The translations under genes and the position numbers were made by a program. Of a stretch of DNA of 64,000 nucleotides, positions 21,080-31,531 are shown one piece after another. The first letter of the stretch is position 1. Every line of letters starts with the position of its first letter. A model generated the notes under the pieces. It saw only the letters and a program-made list of their open reading frames with translations. It ran no database searches and was not told where the DNA came from. This DNA is from Nitzschia sp. pyKryTriq1 (Eukaryota > Bacillariophyta > Bacillariophyceae > Bacillariales > Bacillariaceae): NCBI GenBank assembly GCA_956465555.1, contig OY101127.1, positions 930,001-994,000 on the forward strand, given 5' to 3'.

Positions 21080-23328
21080 TTATCTTTTGTTAGAACCTTG
21101 GTCCTCCGCAATACCCCCCATATCAATGAACCTTCTCTTAAGAGACGCAGAAGAGCCAGATCCTGAGTTACCCAGAGAGCCGGAAGCATCACGCATCATG
21201 TTTCCAAAGGAACGAGAGGCAAGGGCGTTGGCGAGCTGTGAATTGCCCGTGGCTTGGGCCAAGAGCCGTTGTTGCGCCAGCATGGCAGCAGCGTCGTTTC
21301 CACCACCACCACAGTTGTTGTCGTTCCCTTGGCCCCCGTTTTGCTGATGGTGCATAAGCGGAACACTCAGCAACGAAGGATCCTGATGCGGAATGTAACC
21401 ATCTGCTACCAAGTTCAAGAAGTCTTCGACACTCGAATTTCTCTGGTTCAAGCCATCCTGCATACGCAAAGCCGACAAACCGGTAGAAGAGTTCTCTCTG
21501 AGAAGATTGGCCAGAGACGCCGCACTGGCTGCATTGTTGCCCGAACCCGGGCCGAGTAGACTGCTCATGCTATTTCCATTCTGCATGTTTTGCAGCAAAA
21601 ACTGAAGATTTGCGTTGGATGTTCCTCCATTGTCATTCCCCCCCTTGCCATTTTTCACATTGTTACTTGAGAGACTACGCAATAGCGACTCCATGTTTCC
21701 GGCACTTGCCAGCCTGCGGGCGGCGTTGGAGAGACTGCCCGATGATTCATTTCGAGATTGCTCCGCAGACCAGTTTTTCATTCCACTCGATGGCATGTTT
21801 CCAGAACTACCACCAGACTGGACCAGATTGGCGAGGTTATCAATCGATTGTAAGCTCTGGAAGTTGAGGCCCATTAGAGCGTCGAAACTACCTTTGCGTT
21901 CAATCATGTTCGACAACGAAGTAGATGAGAGACCCCGATCCCTAGCCAACTGACTTAACTGATCCCTGGAGAGTCCCTTCATGAGATTATTGATGGAATT
22001 TCCACCGCTTCCTCCAAGTCCTGCCATTCGAGCAGCTTAGATGCAAACGAAGAGGTAAGCAGGTGAGAAAAAGGATGCTCTGCTAAAAAACCGAACCACG
22101 CCAACAGATATGAGAAAATAAAACTCACCAGAAGCAGTGCGTGCCATTTGTGCCATGGATGATCCCTGTGATGCAAAGAAGTTTTGTGATCCTCCCATAC
22201 TCTGCAGCAAGCTCTGTTGACTGGCGCGGCGCTGAAGCTCCGCCATGGCAAGGAGTCCAGTACTTTCATGCGAGTTCACGTTCATGCCGGAAGAATTTTT
22301 GCGGCTGCTGGAACCGAATCCCTCGAGTAGGGCTCTTCCAGCGGCTGCGGCACGATTATTGATGCCTCCTCCAGCCAAGTTGGCAGCAGCCATTGCTGCT
22401 CCGCCTCCCTGTTTGTATCCGAGCGGAGGCTGCAGCCACGGTGGGCTCGGAGGATTCATGGTATTCGCAAAGTCATCGCCCTTCATCAGACCCTCAGGGA
22501 CGGCTGGTCCTGCTCCTGTGGGAGGACCTGCCCCACCAACACCGGACGATTTGACGCGGTTCGTCTGGGCGACGCGTTCGAGGAACCGCCGTTCCAACTC
22601 GCTGAGCTCGGCCCGAGATTTTTGAATTTGTTCCGGTGTCAGGCGGTTGAGGTCCGCAGTACGTCGGCGAAATACCTGCTTTCCGATACAGTTACTGCCC
22701 ACGAACTTCTTTGAAATACGCATCGGGTCACAATTCAAAAGCTTGGACAAGAAAGTACGAAGTGTCGTTCCGTCGGTAAGCGGCAAGAGTCCTGCTTTGA
22801 ATTCCTGGATCAAGCGATTAGCGTAGGCTTCTTCCTCCGGGGTCCACTTTCCACGCCGAAGAGGGGGGCCCTTTTTCTTTCCTCCGCCGCCGGCAGTAGC
22901 CTGTTTCGCCTTGTTTTGCTGCATCACTTGCTGTTGCTGCATCATTTGGGCAGTCATGCCGCCGCCGTTCGGGGAATCTCCGGTGGCGACACCATCAGCT
23001 TGGGCCGCTGATTGGGCAGCTTGCATCAGCAAGGAAGGCACACTGCAAGTGGTTCATCACAAAAGAAAGAAATCGTGAGAACGAATTCAATTACACCTCC
23101 AGATTCTAGGAAGAGGTCGACAAAAGCAATGTCCGAAAAAACTGACACATGACAAACATTAACATGCACATCGAGCCAAGCGTGGTCGCCACCGGTTCCG
23201 CTAGACTACGAGTATAAATACTCTTAACGCCAGTAGCCAGCAATCGTTTCTGTGTCAAAAAAGAAAGAATCGTTTTTCACTTAGCCAATACTTTATCAAC
23301 TTGATCTGGCAACTTACCCGTCGTTCAT
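21080..23328 (-). CDS. Nuclear regulator-like protein with WTPEEEAYA domain
   Basis: My model has three exons: 23328-23318 (11 nt, encoding M-N-D-G), 23042-22129 and 22035-21080, with introns of 275 and 93 nt, giving 626 aa in frame. After Gln- and Gly-rich stretches comes a basic KKKGPPLRRGKWTPEEEAYA, then LIQEFKAGLLPL, TTLRTFLSKLLNCDPMRISK and GSNCIGKQVFRRR. The start of this block resembles a Myb/SANT helix. I associate the block with many uncharacterised diatom proteins, but I know no assigned function. The remainder is Asn/Ser/Gly-rich with a basic end (SLKRRFIDMGG). A role in the nucleus is plausible from composition only. The micro-exon is inferred from consensus splice sites. Confidence 0.7.
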
Positions 23329-24090
23329 GGTGTTGGTGCAGTTGTTTTGTCGACCTGGTTCAACCAGAGTCACGTGTGTAATTGAAGATGACTTTGTGAT
23401 AGCTCCAGCTTCAACAGGAAGAATTTGTGTGTTGCCCTTCCTTGAATTTATCTCTTTCAGATTTCGCCGTGGTTCAAGGAGGCGATTGATCCTTTTGATA
23501 ACGATGCTGCATGCGCAGACGAAGACGGTTGGGCCTGGTCGTCTGCCGCGCCGGCACTTTCTCTTTGTACTAGAGGTGGGGGTGTACAAGTACCATTCGC
23601 TGTAGAATTTTACGTCGGGTATGGTGGTGAGTGCTCTGGCGGGCGGATAATCTAAAATTTAATTCTCCGGTGGTCGAAAACGCGAAAGCGGTTCCTCTAA
23701 ATCAAGAACTTTCAAATCGTATATAAACAAAAGTCTAAGGCAATATCATTGTGTAGAATTTGAATAACGAATTAGAATAGAACTGTTCCTTCGAATGGAA
23801 GCGATCGAATCTATCATCCTTGGGGATCGCAAGCGGACGTGCGTCAGTGATTTCTCTTTTGAAAGGCACATATAATCGGGAATTCCCACTTTCATCCACT
23901 TATATAAAATAAATGGAGATCATTAATCAATCGTTCTTTCATTACATAATAGTTTTGGTACTTCGCTATGAACACAACAAGAACAACAACGTTTGTGCGT
24001 GTGTTCTGATCATTTCCCAGGCGGACGAAATCGGACACTATTGAATGAACTCGAACTCGAACACTGATACTCTCAGGGATCTGGTACAGG
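23329..24090. other. Intergenic region, AT-rich
   Basis: This is a divergent-type upstream region for the gene at 21080-23328. No recognisable coding sequence is seen. A TATATAAA-like run occurs near 23900. Short frames at 23314-23605 lie on opposite strands of the same DNA and lack domain signals. Confidence 0.45.
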
Positions 24091-24258
24091 TACAGGGGTA
24101 CAGGGGTACAGGGGTACAGGGGTACAGGGGTACAGGGGTACAGGGGTACAGGGGTACAGCGGTACAGCGGTACAGCGGTACAGCGGTACAGCGGTACAGC
24201 GGTACAGCGGTACAGCGGTACAGCGGTACAGCGGTACAGCGGTACAGCGGTACAGCGG
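24091..24258. repeat. 8-bp minisatellite: 8 x TACAGGGG then 13 x TACAGCGG
   Basis: The units are uninterrupted: TACAGGGG from 24091 to 24154, then the one-base variant TACAGCGG from 24155 to 24258, ending in two shortened TACAGG units. The clean block structure shows that each variant spread separately. It directly precedes dispersed repeat copy B, at the position where copy A has only CCGGTACATAGGAAC. Confidence 0.97.
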
Positions 24259-24280
24259 TACAGGTACAGGTAGAGGAAAC

Positions 24281-24399
24281 TCCAAGGATCGAGCGATCAC
24301 GCGCGCTCCACCTTCCTCCACTGAACTCTAAAGCGCGTTAAATCGAAACCGCGGTGTCTGCTTCGCAGCGTGGCCCACGGTTCTTGGCCTGGGCCAAGA
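24281..24399 (+). repeat. Dispersed repeat, copy B
   Basis: This matches copy A (1646-1764) over 119 bp with three substitutions. It includes GGATCGAGCGATCACGCGCG and CTTCGCAGCGTGGCCCACGG. After one palindrome arm it diverges into GGCCTTCGGAACGGACTTTA. A similar tail (GTCGGAACACTTTATTTAAT) follows the related sequence near 49690. Confidence 0.9.
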
Positions 24400-24826
24400 T
24401 TCTTGGCCTTCGGAACGGACTTTATTGAATGAATGTTGATTTAGCAATTCTGAATCCTATGATCTCTTGTATACTTCTAGTACACGTCAAGAATGCTATA
24501 GTCTAGTGACTTGATTCGGTTTTAGATAGATGTTGATTATATACTGTGTAGACTAAGATTCATTCAATAAAGTGAGCTTTTCTCTCATGTTGTTCATGTT
24601 CGTTGTTTGTTGTTTTTGGATACTCTTCGAAAGGAAGGAAGTCATAATGACTTTTGATTAATAGGACTAATGCGTGGAAATATTTCATCCAACAGTACCG
24701 TACCTCTACTACGACGACCAACGCAACACGCAACCCCACCAACACCCAAAACACCTCCAGAGGGTCTTTCTTTTGGAAATTCAAAATACAACATTGCGCT
24801 TCTATTGGGGTTCTTGCGGCGAGAGA
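24400..24826. other. 5' region of the PGAP1 gene, no other gene seen
   Basis: The coding frame of the downstream gene stays open from 24674, but I use the ATG at 24827 because the upstream residues have no family resemblance. TATA-like and AT-rich sequence lies at about 24530-24560. Confidence 0.4.
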
Positions 24827-27173
24827 ATGGAAGGCGGACTCCGGAAGCGACAAACAGCGGCAACGCTTACGACGGTTTCTTCATCTTCGGATGGGCCGGC
24901 GACACGACAACCGATGCAGAATGAAACGGCTCCAGCTCTTCCATCTCGGCGGAGAGCCGCATTTTTCTTTTGGTCGGCTCTGCGCTTGCTGGGGAGTGGA
25001 CTCTATATTGCCGGTTTTGCCTGGAGAATTTCGTTGCACACTGGCACCGAATGTGAAATGACTTACTCGTATCGGAATTTCTTGGAGATCCAAACCAAGT
25101 TTCAAAGTCCCTCCAAGGCCACGGAATTTTATAAACTGTACAAGTTTGTCGACGGAAGGGATCCACGATACCAACGATTATTGCGGGATCCACAGCCTCT
25201 GGTAGGAAACTCCCACTGTAGCGGTACGAGTACGAAGCATTCAGCGTCGAATACAACATTGGTCTTGTATGTGCCGGGTCATTGGGGGTCGCACGGCCAG
25301 GCTCGATCCGTTGGAGCACATGGAACTCAGTGGACAAGGTCACGAGAAAATTCTCAAAGGGGTCAGAGGGAATTGATGGATGGAACTTGGTCGGGAAAGG
25401 CCGAACGCATTGAAGACTTTATCTACGAAGTGTATGCCGTGGACTTTGCCGAGCAAGGAGGAGCTTTGCATGGCCGCTTTTTGGAATTGCAGAGCGATTT
25501 TGTTGCACATGTCGTCCAGTCGCTAGCGGTGAGTATATACTTCGTACTGTAATACATGGGAGCGGTGGCGCGTTCTATTTCAATCGAATTTGGTTTCCTC
25601 AAACAGCATATGTGTAATCTCTGCTCTTTTTGGGAAGGAAACATGCTCAGTGAACACTATCATGATCGTGGCCCATTCCATGGGTGGTTATGTGGCGAGA
25701 TTAGCTCCGATTCGACACCCTCATGTTCAACAGTATTTGCCCAACATCGTGACACTAGCTACGCCTCATGACAACCCACTGTATGCTTTTGATGAGACCA
25801 TGCATCGGGTTCACCAATCCTTATCGACTAAACAGGATGCGAACACGTACGTGGTGTCCATATCCGGTGGGCTTCGCGATGAAATGATTGACCCCAGAGC
25901 GTGTGAAATAGCACATGGGGATTCTCCTTCGGTAGGTCAACGACTTGCTTCATCTTGCGAACAACAACGGGTGTTTCTGTAATTCTAATTATCGCTATCG
26001 GAACCGTTGAACCGTTGAAGTATCTGTCCTCGACTCTTATGCGGACTGGATTGTTGGGAATGGATCATAGAGCTATTGTCTGGTGTCACGGTATCCTCGA
26101 ACAGGTTCGCAAAGTCATTTGGGCTCTCTCTAAAGATGATTCAATTAATGCTATTGACAAGCGTTCAGATAGTGTTTCAAAAATCCTTGGAATGCCTTCG
26201 TATCAGAAGGATCTGGCAAAACTGGTATTATCCCTGACGGTAAGATAGACCGGGGTTGTCATTTTCTGAATCCGATCAATTGAAATTCTTAACGATGATT
26301 ATTCTCCTTTGACAGATAGAGTATGGCCCGTTGAAAGCCTGGATCATGGAATCTGCCATGCTCTACAATCTACCGATGTTGTATGGACTATATGCGATTG
26401 GAGCGGGACTATATTGTGCCCTTGCTCCGTGGATTGAGAGTGTTGGGTTGCCGCTCGATGCGTTGGGAGCAGCATTGCTGTGTATGAGATCTGATCTTCC
26501 CATTTTGCCCCTGTTGATCCTTACCGTGGTGGCAAACTCTATTCATCGACTCATCGTTTCCTTGTTGCGCTGGGCGTCTCCTTGTATCGCCTCCCACCAA
26601 GAATCATTTCGTTTCTGGGTGGTGACGTTCGTGATCATTTTGATTGTTATCCTATCTCCATTGGTGGCTTTGGCTATTGTGGATCACCGGCTCGAGCATT
26701 GGACGAGACCGTGCCTTGCAAGTTGCCTTGTGTATACGGCAGGACTTGTGGCAATGTATCTTGCCTGCCTTTGGTTAATCGGACGACGAGACTGCTGCAT
26801 TCCCTTCGTCGCATTGGTTATGTTGCTGGCTCCCGGAATCATGGCCGGAGCCGTGACCTTGATGGTGTGGGAACAAGATGTCGAAGCACGCTCTTGGTGG
26901 CTGTGGGCCAGACTGGTTGTTCCCGTGATGAGTGTGTGTTGGCTCAAGGGGACGCGACAAAAACAGTCCAATACTTATTCTAGGATCGGGACGACGACGA
27001 CTCTTCTCTTGCTATTACGAGTATTGGTTGTAGTATCAATGAGTCGAATGATATTATTAAGAGGAAATGCATACCGAGTGGGGCACTTGGTCTTTGCCGT
27101 GGCGGTATCCGAACTTTTCTTGGAAGCGGGGTATCGAAAATTGAGAGCTTTCGATTTCATAGCCAACAATTAG
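24827..27173 (+). CDS. PGAP1: GPI inositol-deacylase (PGAP1/Bst1)
   Basis: Four exons (24827-25528, 25638-25931, 26021-26239, 26316-27173; introns of 109, 89 and 76 nt, all phase 0) give 690 aa. PGAP1 is an ER membrane lipase that removes the acyl chain from the inositol of GPI anchors, releasing GPI proteins to ER exit. Residues ~45-65 form a membrane anchor. The motif VLYVPGHWGSHGQARSVG matches the family's first lipase loop. The nucleophile Ser248 lies in IVAHSMGGYVARL, and GMDHRAIVWC (His348) is the conserved late motif. The last ~280 residues are polytopic. The acceptor of intron 1 is the least certain boundary, since an AG at 25650 would also keep a frame with a different donor. Confidence 0.9.
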
Positions 27174-27353
27174 GCTACTCGTTTCTACAAGCGCACGCAC
27201 TGTTCTCCTATCGATACCATACTCCATACTGCATAACATTTCCGTTACTAATGTATACTGTGTGAATCACGATAACTGCACATCTTACGGAAAACCCCCC
27301 ACTAGTAGTTGAAACTCAACCCCTTCCGTTCCCCATGCAATACAATCCCCATA

Positions 27354-28940
27354 TTACTGACTCCATAACAAACTCTTGGCCATGGCAAAGATTCCCCTCG
27401 ACTCAGGTTCGACGAAGAATTCCCGTTTCTTCTTCATCGCCAACTTGCTGGGCGGCGTCCCCGACGACGAATTCGTGGTGGCGTCTGTTGCAAAGGAAAG
27501 GCTGGTATCATCCATTTCGCATTCATCCATGGAGGAACTCGGCGACAGCTTGGTAGAAGAAAAGTTGCCTGCACAAGCCGACATGACATCGTCACGATTG
27601 ACGGTATCGAGACCATCGGAGAACGACAAATGTTCCAAACCCCGGAATCGATCGACCTCGTCCTCTTCGTCGGATGAGTCATGATCGGACGCGCTAAATA
27701 CAAGAAGAGGGTCGTCGTCACTGGATCCCACGTTTAGTAGATCCAGATCGGGCTCCGATGCCTGGGGCGTTTCGGATTTAGAGCTCATTCCGGAATCCGA
27801 GATGAATTCCAGGTGAGCATCTTCGCTAGTGCTAGAATTTGTGCTGGACACAAAAGCTGATGAGAGAACCTGTTCGGATGCGACTTCGGTAGATACCACC
27901 CTCGACTGACTTTGTCTGACTGAACGGTCCAATCGGAAGAGCCGCTGTAGCTTCTTCTTGGTATATCGCAACAGGCGAGCGGGTGCCGTGCGAGTCTTGG
28001 GTGCGGCGACGTGTGTCTCGGACGACTGACGCGCAAAGGATTCCGCCTCTTCCAGACGACGCAAGAGATCTTCTTCTCGCTCCCGTACAGCCTGCAGCTC
28101 CTCCATGGCGCGAGCCAATGCTTCGTGAGAGTCTTGTTCGGCACGCCTGGACGCCTCCAGCTCCCGCTGAAGTGCCTCGACCTTGGCCTTGCTTGGAAAG
28201 GCCTCGACGATTTCCACCAACTTTTCTAACTGATCACGAGCTCGCTGGGCGGCTTCCGCGGCCTCTACTCCCGTCGGATTCAACGCCTTCATAGTATCGA
28301 TCCGGACATGTAACCGTTCCAGATCAGTTTGACATGCATGTATTTGACTTTCGTGCTGTTCATTGAGCTGTTCAAAGGTCATTTGCCACTCGACAATACA
28401 CTGTTCCATATCCCCCAAGAGCCCTACCCCCAGCGATTTGGATTTGGTGGGAACAATCATCATGATTTCTTCCTCTAGGTTGTCTTCTGGGTGAGGAATA
28501 TCCAGCTGCGAGTCTTCCCCGTCTCCATCATTACAGTCGCCCTCTTCTAGGTCTGCAACTTGCTCGGGAAGCAACGCGGGGAATCGTTCTTTTCCAGGAG
28601 AATCTTGGGAAGCGACACTCAGATCTTCTTCCTTGCTCTCCGCTATCTTGTCGAGACGCTTCGAGATGCAGGTTTGAGAGCACTGTGTGGCGACTAGAGC
28701 TTGCTGGGTGAGCTGGGACTCCCGTTGGAGCTGAGCTAGTTCTTCGTTCATGGCAGAAAAGGTTTGAATGGCGTCCAGTAGATCCGCAGAGCTCAGCTGA
28801 GTGGTGTCTCGGCCCAAGATCGTACGAGCCAGCGTTTGGGCATCAAAGACCTTGGACCGAAGGACCACCCAATCCTCTTCCGAAAGAGTTGTGCAATCTC
28901 GGGGAGGCAGAGCGGGAGATGATGATGATGCTTCCAACAT
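27354..28940 (-). CDS. Coiled-coil protein with LARxILG N-terminal module (paralog-like 1)
   Basis: The start is the ATG at 28940 (528 aa); codons upstream are open but lack ATG. Residues ~18-75 contain LSEEDWVVL, DAQTLARTILG, LLDAI and ELAQLQRES. Long coiled coil follows at about residues 200-320 (VEALQRELEASRRAEQDSHE), with acidic low-complexity stretches. No enzyme motif is seen. The module LAR-x-I-L-G ... E-L-x-x-L-Q also appears in the protein at 33662-36118, only 4.7 kb away on the opposite strand. A structural or scaffolding role is plausible but unproven. Confidence 0.7.
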   Translation of the reverse strand: MLEASSSSPALPPRDCTTLSEEDWVVLRSKVFDAQTLARTILGRDTTQLSSADLLDAIQTFSAMNEELAQLQRESQLTQQALVATQCSQTCISKRLDKIAESKEEDLSVASQDSPGKERFPALLPEQVADLEEGDCNDGDGEDSQLDIPHPEDNLEEEIMMIVPTKSKSLGVGLLGDMEQCIVEWQMTFEQLNEQHESQIHACQTDLERLHVRIDTMKALNPTGVEAAEAAQRARDQLEKLVEIVEAFPSKAKVEALQRELEASRRAEQDSHEALARAMEELQAVREREEDLLRRLEEAESFARQSSETHVAAPKTRTAPARLLRYTKKKLQRLFRLDRSVRQSQSRVVSTEVASEQVLSSAFVSSTNSSTSEDAHLEFISDSGMSSKSETPQASEPDLDLLNVGSSDDDPLLVFSASDHDSSDEEDEVDRFRGLEHLSFSDGLDTVNRDDVMSACAGNFSSTKLSPSSSMDECEMDDTSLSFATDATTNSSSGTPPSKLAMKKKREFFVEPESRGIFAMAKSLLWSQ

Positions 28941-30517
28941 GGTGATACTTTTTGTGATGGGCCGAAGAACGAAAGGAGGAAGTGCGGAAGACAGTGATGG
29001 GTGAGGCAAACCCAATCCGTCGTCTCGCGGGCTTCGAAAAGAGTCAACTATCAGGACACCGGCAATGTCACTTGTACTTCACGTTACCGTAACGACTATT
29101 CAAAAGACACTAAAAACAAGAGACAGAGAGCAGAATCCAGTGCTATGCATGGAACGGCTCCGAGAAGTTTCTTGGTGGAAGATAATGATGATGTGATGAT
29201 GGCAGGCTTGGATACGTACAAAATCCAAGAGGAAAATGGGTTGAGTTTCGCAGTACTGTACTGTATGCAGCTCATCGTCACGGCATTCTAATTCGTTGCC
29301 GCTGCGAGCGCGCCCCGGCCCAGGTCGTTATTTGCGCAGAATTTTCCCGCATTCCAAAAATGGCCCTTGGTAGGCGAGAGGGAGTGACGCGATGGATTTT
29401 ATTGGTCGTGTGTGAGAGAAGGACGGCTAAAAAAATAAATTCTCGATTTTAAAAATAATAATAGTGGAGGAATCCGGAATCTTGTTCGTACGGTATTACA
29501 GGAAAGAATCAGAATAACAACACGCACGGTGTACCGTACATGCAAGGTAGGTACAAGTACATGTACCATGTACCGGTACTACCTGAACCGAACCCCTGCA
29601 ATCAGGCTCCAATCACGACTCAACCGATTGTTCGCATAGATAAGCTCATAATTTACACTCTATTCCTTTCGTGTATTAGCGCTACGTAGAGCCCTGGGAC
29701 AGTTTGATATCAAATCCCAAAATATATAAAAAAAAATACACAATACACTACTAGTAAAACAACTACCCAGACAACCATGAACTTTCAGATATCCGATACT
29801 CCAGCACCGATGCCCTTGCTTCGTAGGCAGCAATATCAGACCACTGATGATTTGCGAGTGCTCACAAAAACGATGAAACCTACAAGTGTTACATGGATGT
29901 TGAGTTATAAAGTAACAATAACTCCATGTACAACATGTACCATGTCCTACAGGCAGCCGAGTTACCAGCCGGGGGCCACCATGTACCCCCCCTGCTTCTT
30001 CAGAAATCACCAAGTCGGAGATGAACCTGAACCAATGTCCAACTACCAATTGGTTCATGACGACTCAAACGATCGACAAAAAAAGGTCTGCAGTACCAGT
30101 ACCCAGTACTGTGTATGTAATGGCTGTATACGGCCGGGTCCCCATAAATATCCCCCAAAGGAACCATCGGTCTGTACGTCAGCCGATAGCTAAAGAGTGA
30201 TCGGATGACGGCGATGGTGGATGGAGGAATGAAGGACCCATCACAGCTTCGACGGCTTCCCAATTCCCAATTCCCAAACAATGGTGTTGCGTGCTTTTTT
30301 GTACTGTACTACGAAGTACTTGTACCGCGGGGTACTTGTGTTCATACCGGTACAACTGCACCAGGTACCAGGTAATAATCTCACAGTGTACTGTGTTGTG
30401 AACGTCTTCGCAAACATCATCGAACAATTCTGCGTTGAAAAAGGAGAACGAAACAACAACCACAACCACACTTGGCTCTCATATTATTTTTCATTGATTG
30501 AATCGTTCTCTTTTGCC
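28941..30517. other. Divergent intergenic region, no gene recognised
   Basis: This lies between the coiled-coil gene and the DUF6824 gene. GGTAC words cluster at 29540-29585 and 30300-30372. A short dispersed repeat occurs at 30137-30165 (also at 36608-36637, inverted). The 138-codon frame at 29777-30193 has an ATG but no recognisable domain and covers the repeat, so it is not called. Confidence 0.5.
30137..30165 (+). repeat. Short dispersed repeat, copy 1
   Basis: GGTCCCCATAAATATCCCCC plus AAAGGAACC is matched in reverse complement at 36608-36637 with about four substitutions and one indel. Weaker similarity extends about 40 bp further upstream (CAGTACC, GTGTATG, GGCTG). The family and boundaries are unknown. 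Confidence 0.7.
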
Positions 30518-31531
30518 ATGCCGACGATGCACCAAAGTCTCGAACCAACGCCGCGAGATGTTGCGGGTGGATATCTTTTGTTGATGCTCTCGAAAGGCGA
30601 TGTCAAAGAGACACCCTCCAAAGAATCAGCAAAGGCTTCAAGTCAACTTCAACAGCAGGCCATCGAGAGGCTGGAACAAAAAGAACGAGAACTTCCAGAG
30701 AAGATTCGTCAGCGCGAACAAATCGAGTTGTACCTTGAACTCAATGCTGGTGCGTGCCCGTCCATCAAGTATCAATCGTTCTTGGACTTTCCAAGATCGA
30801 AGGATCCTCCAGCAGTGGCTATCCCCAACACCGAACCGGCAACGGTTTTAAACTCCCCATCCCCACTGATACACCAGGTGACTCCTGATGAGTTGCACGA
30901 AGATGAAGAACGCGAAGACGGTGACCAAGTGGTGAAAGCGGCACTTGGTGACGTCGCTGCCAATCTCCGCCCTTTCGCCACCTCTATGAATGAGGGTACT
31001 ACTAGGGAGCAAGTTCGAGTCTGCTCGCCATCACCTCCTTCTCCGCCAGGATCTCCCAAATACAGCAGCGGCAGCAGTGTTGAGGATGAAATCTCTTCTT
31101 TTCCCCCGCTGCTGGTTCCAACGAGCAACAAGATCCGTTTGCCGCAATGGTTCAAGGACTCCAAGACTACGGTGGTTATTGGCAAAGGCCACTTACCACG
31201 AACAACACCCGGCAACCTATTGCTTCGGCAAATGGTCCGAGAACGTCTGGAGGACTATAAGCAGCGCAATCGACGTGGCCGCGCAGACATTGTGTCCGAA
31301 ATTTACTCTACCATCCAGAGACGAAATCCCGATGGTCGATACTTTGGCAACTTCACACCGAGAGGTGAATGGTGTGAGGCAAAGGAACATTCGGCCCGCG
31401 ACAAAATCGCTGCCACCTTTCGTGATTGTCTCAGTCACCTCTACAAATCCAGTACCAAGAGCAAAGTGGCCAAGCGACGAAAACAGAAGGTAGAACAAAC
31501 CAAGAAGGTCAGAAATAAGAACTGGCAGTAA
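30518..31531 (+). CDS. DUF6824-domain protein
   Basis: I chose the ATG at 30518 (337 aa). An upstream in-frame ATG at 30281 would add residues encoded by GGTAC repeats and is less likely. A Gln/Glu-rich coiled stretch lies at residues ~35-75, then a Pro/Ser-rich linker. The C-terminal ~110 residues fit DUF6824, a domain expanded in diatoms: VVIGKGHLPRTTPGN, LLRQMVRERLEDYKQRN, an I-V-S-E-I-Y helix, then GRYFGNFTPRGEWCEAKEHS and ARDKI. The end is strongly basic (KRRKQKVEQTKKV), suggesting nucleic-acid contact or a nuclear signal. Function unknown. Confidence 0.78.
   Translation: MPTMHQSLEPTPRDVAGGYLLLMLSKGDVKETPSKESAKASSQLQQQAIERLEQKERELPEKIRQREQIELYLELNAGACPSIKYQSFLDFPRSKDPPAVAIPNTEPATVLNSPSPLIHQVTPDELHEDEEREDGDQVVKAALGDVAANLRPFATSMNEGTTREQVRVCSPSPPSPPGSPKYSSGSSVEDEISSFPPLLVPTSNKIRLPQWFKDSKTTVVIGKGHLPRTTPGNLLLRQMVRERLEDYKQRNRRGRADIVSEIYSTIQRRNPDGRYFGNFTPRGEWCEAKEHSARDKIAATFRDCLSHLYKSSTKSKVAKRRKQKVEQTKKVRNKNWQ

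Noticed and set aside
24045-24341. Repetitive protein frames over the 8-bp minisatellite on both strands
   Set aside because: They are created by a stop-free repeat and not supported by any flanking coding signal.
30281-30517. Upstream ATG extending the DUF6824 protein
   Set aside because: The added residues come from GGTAC-type repeats and lack resemblance to protein families; the ATG at 30518 is preferred.
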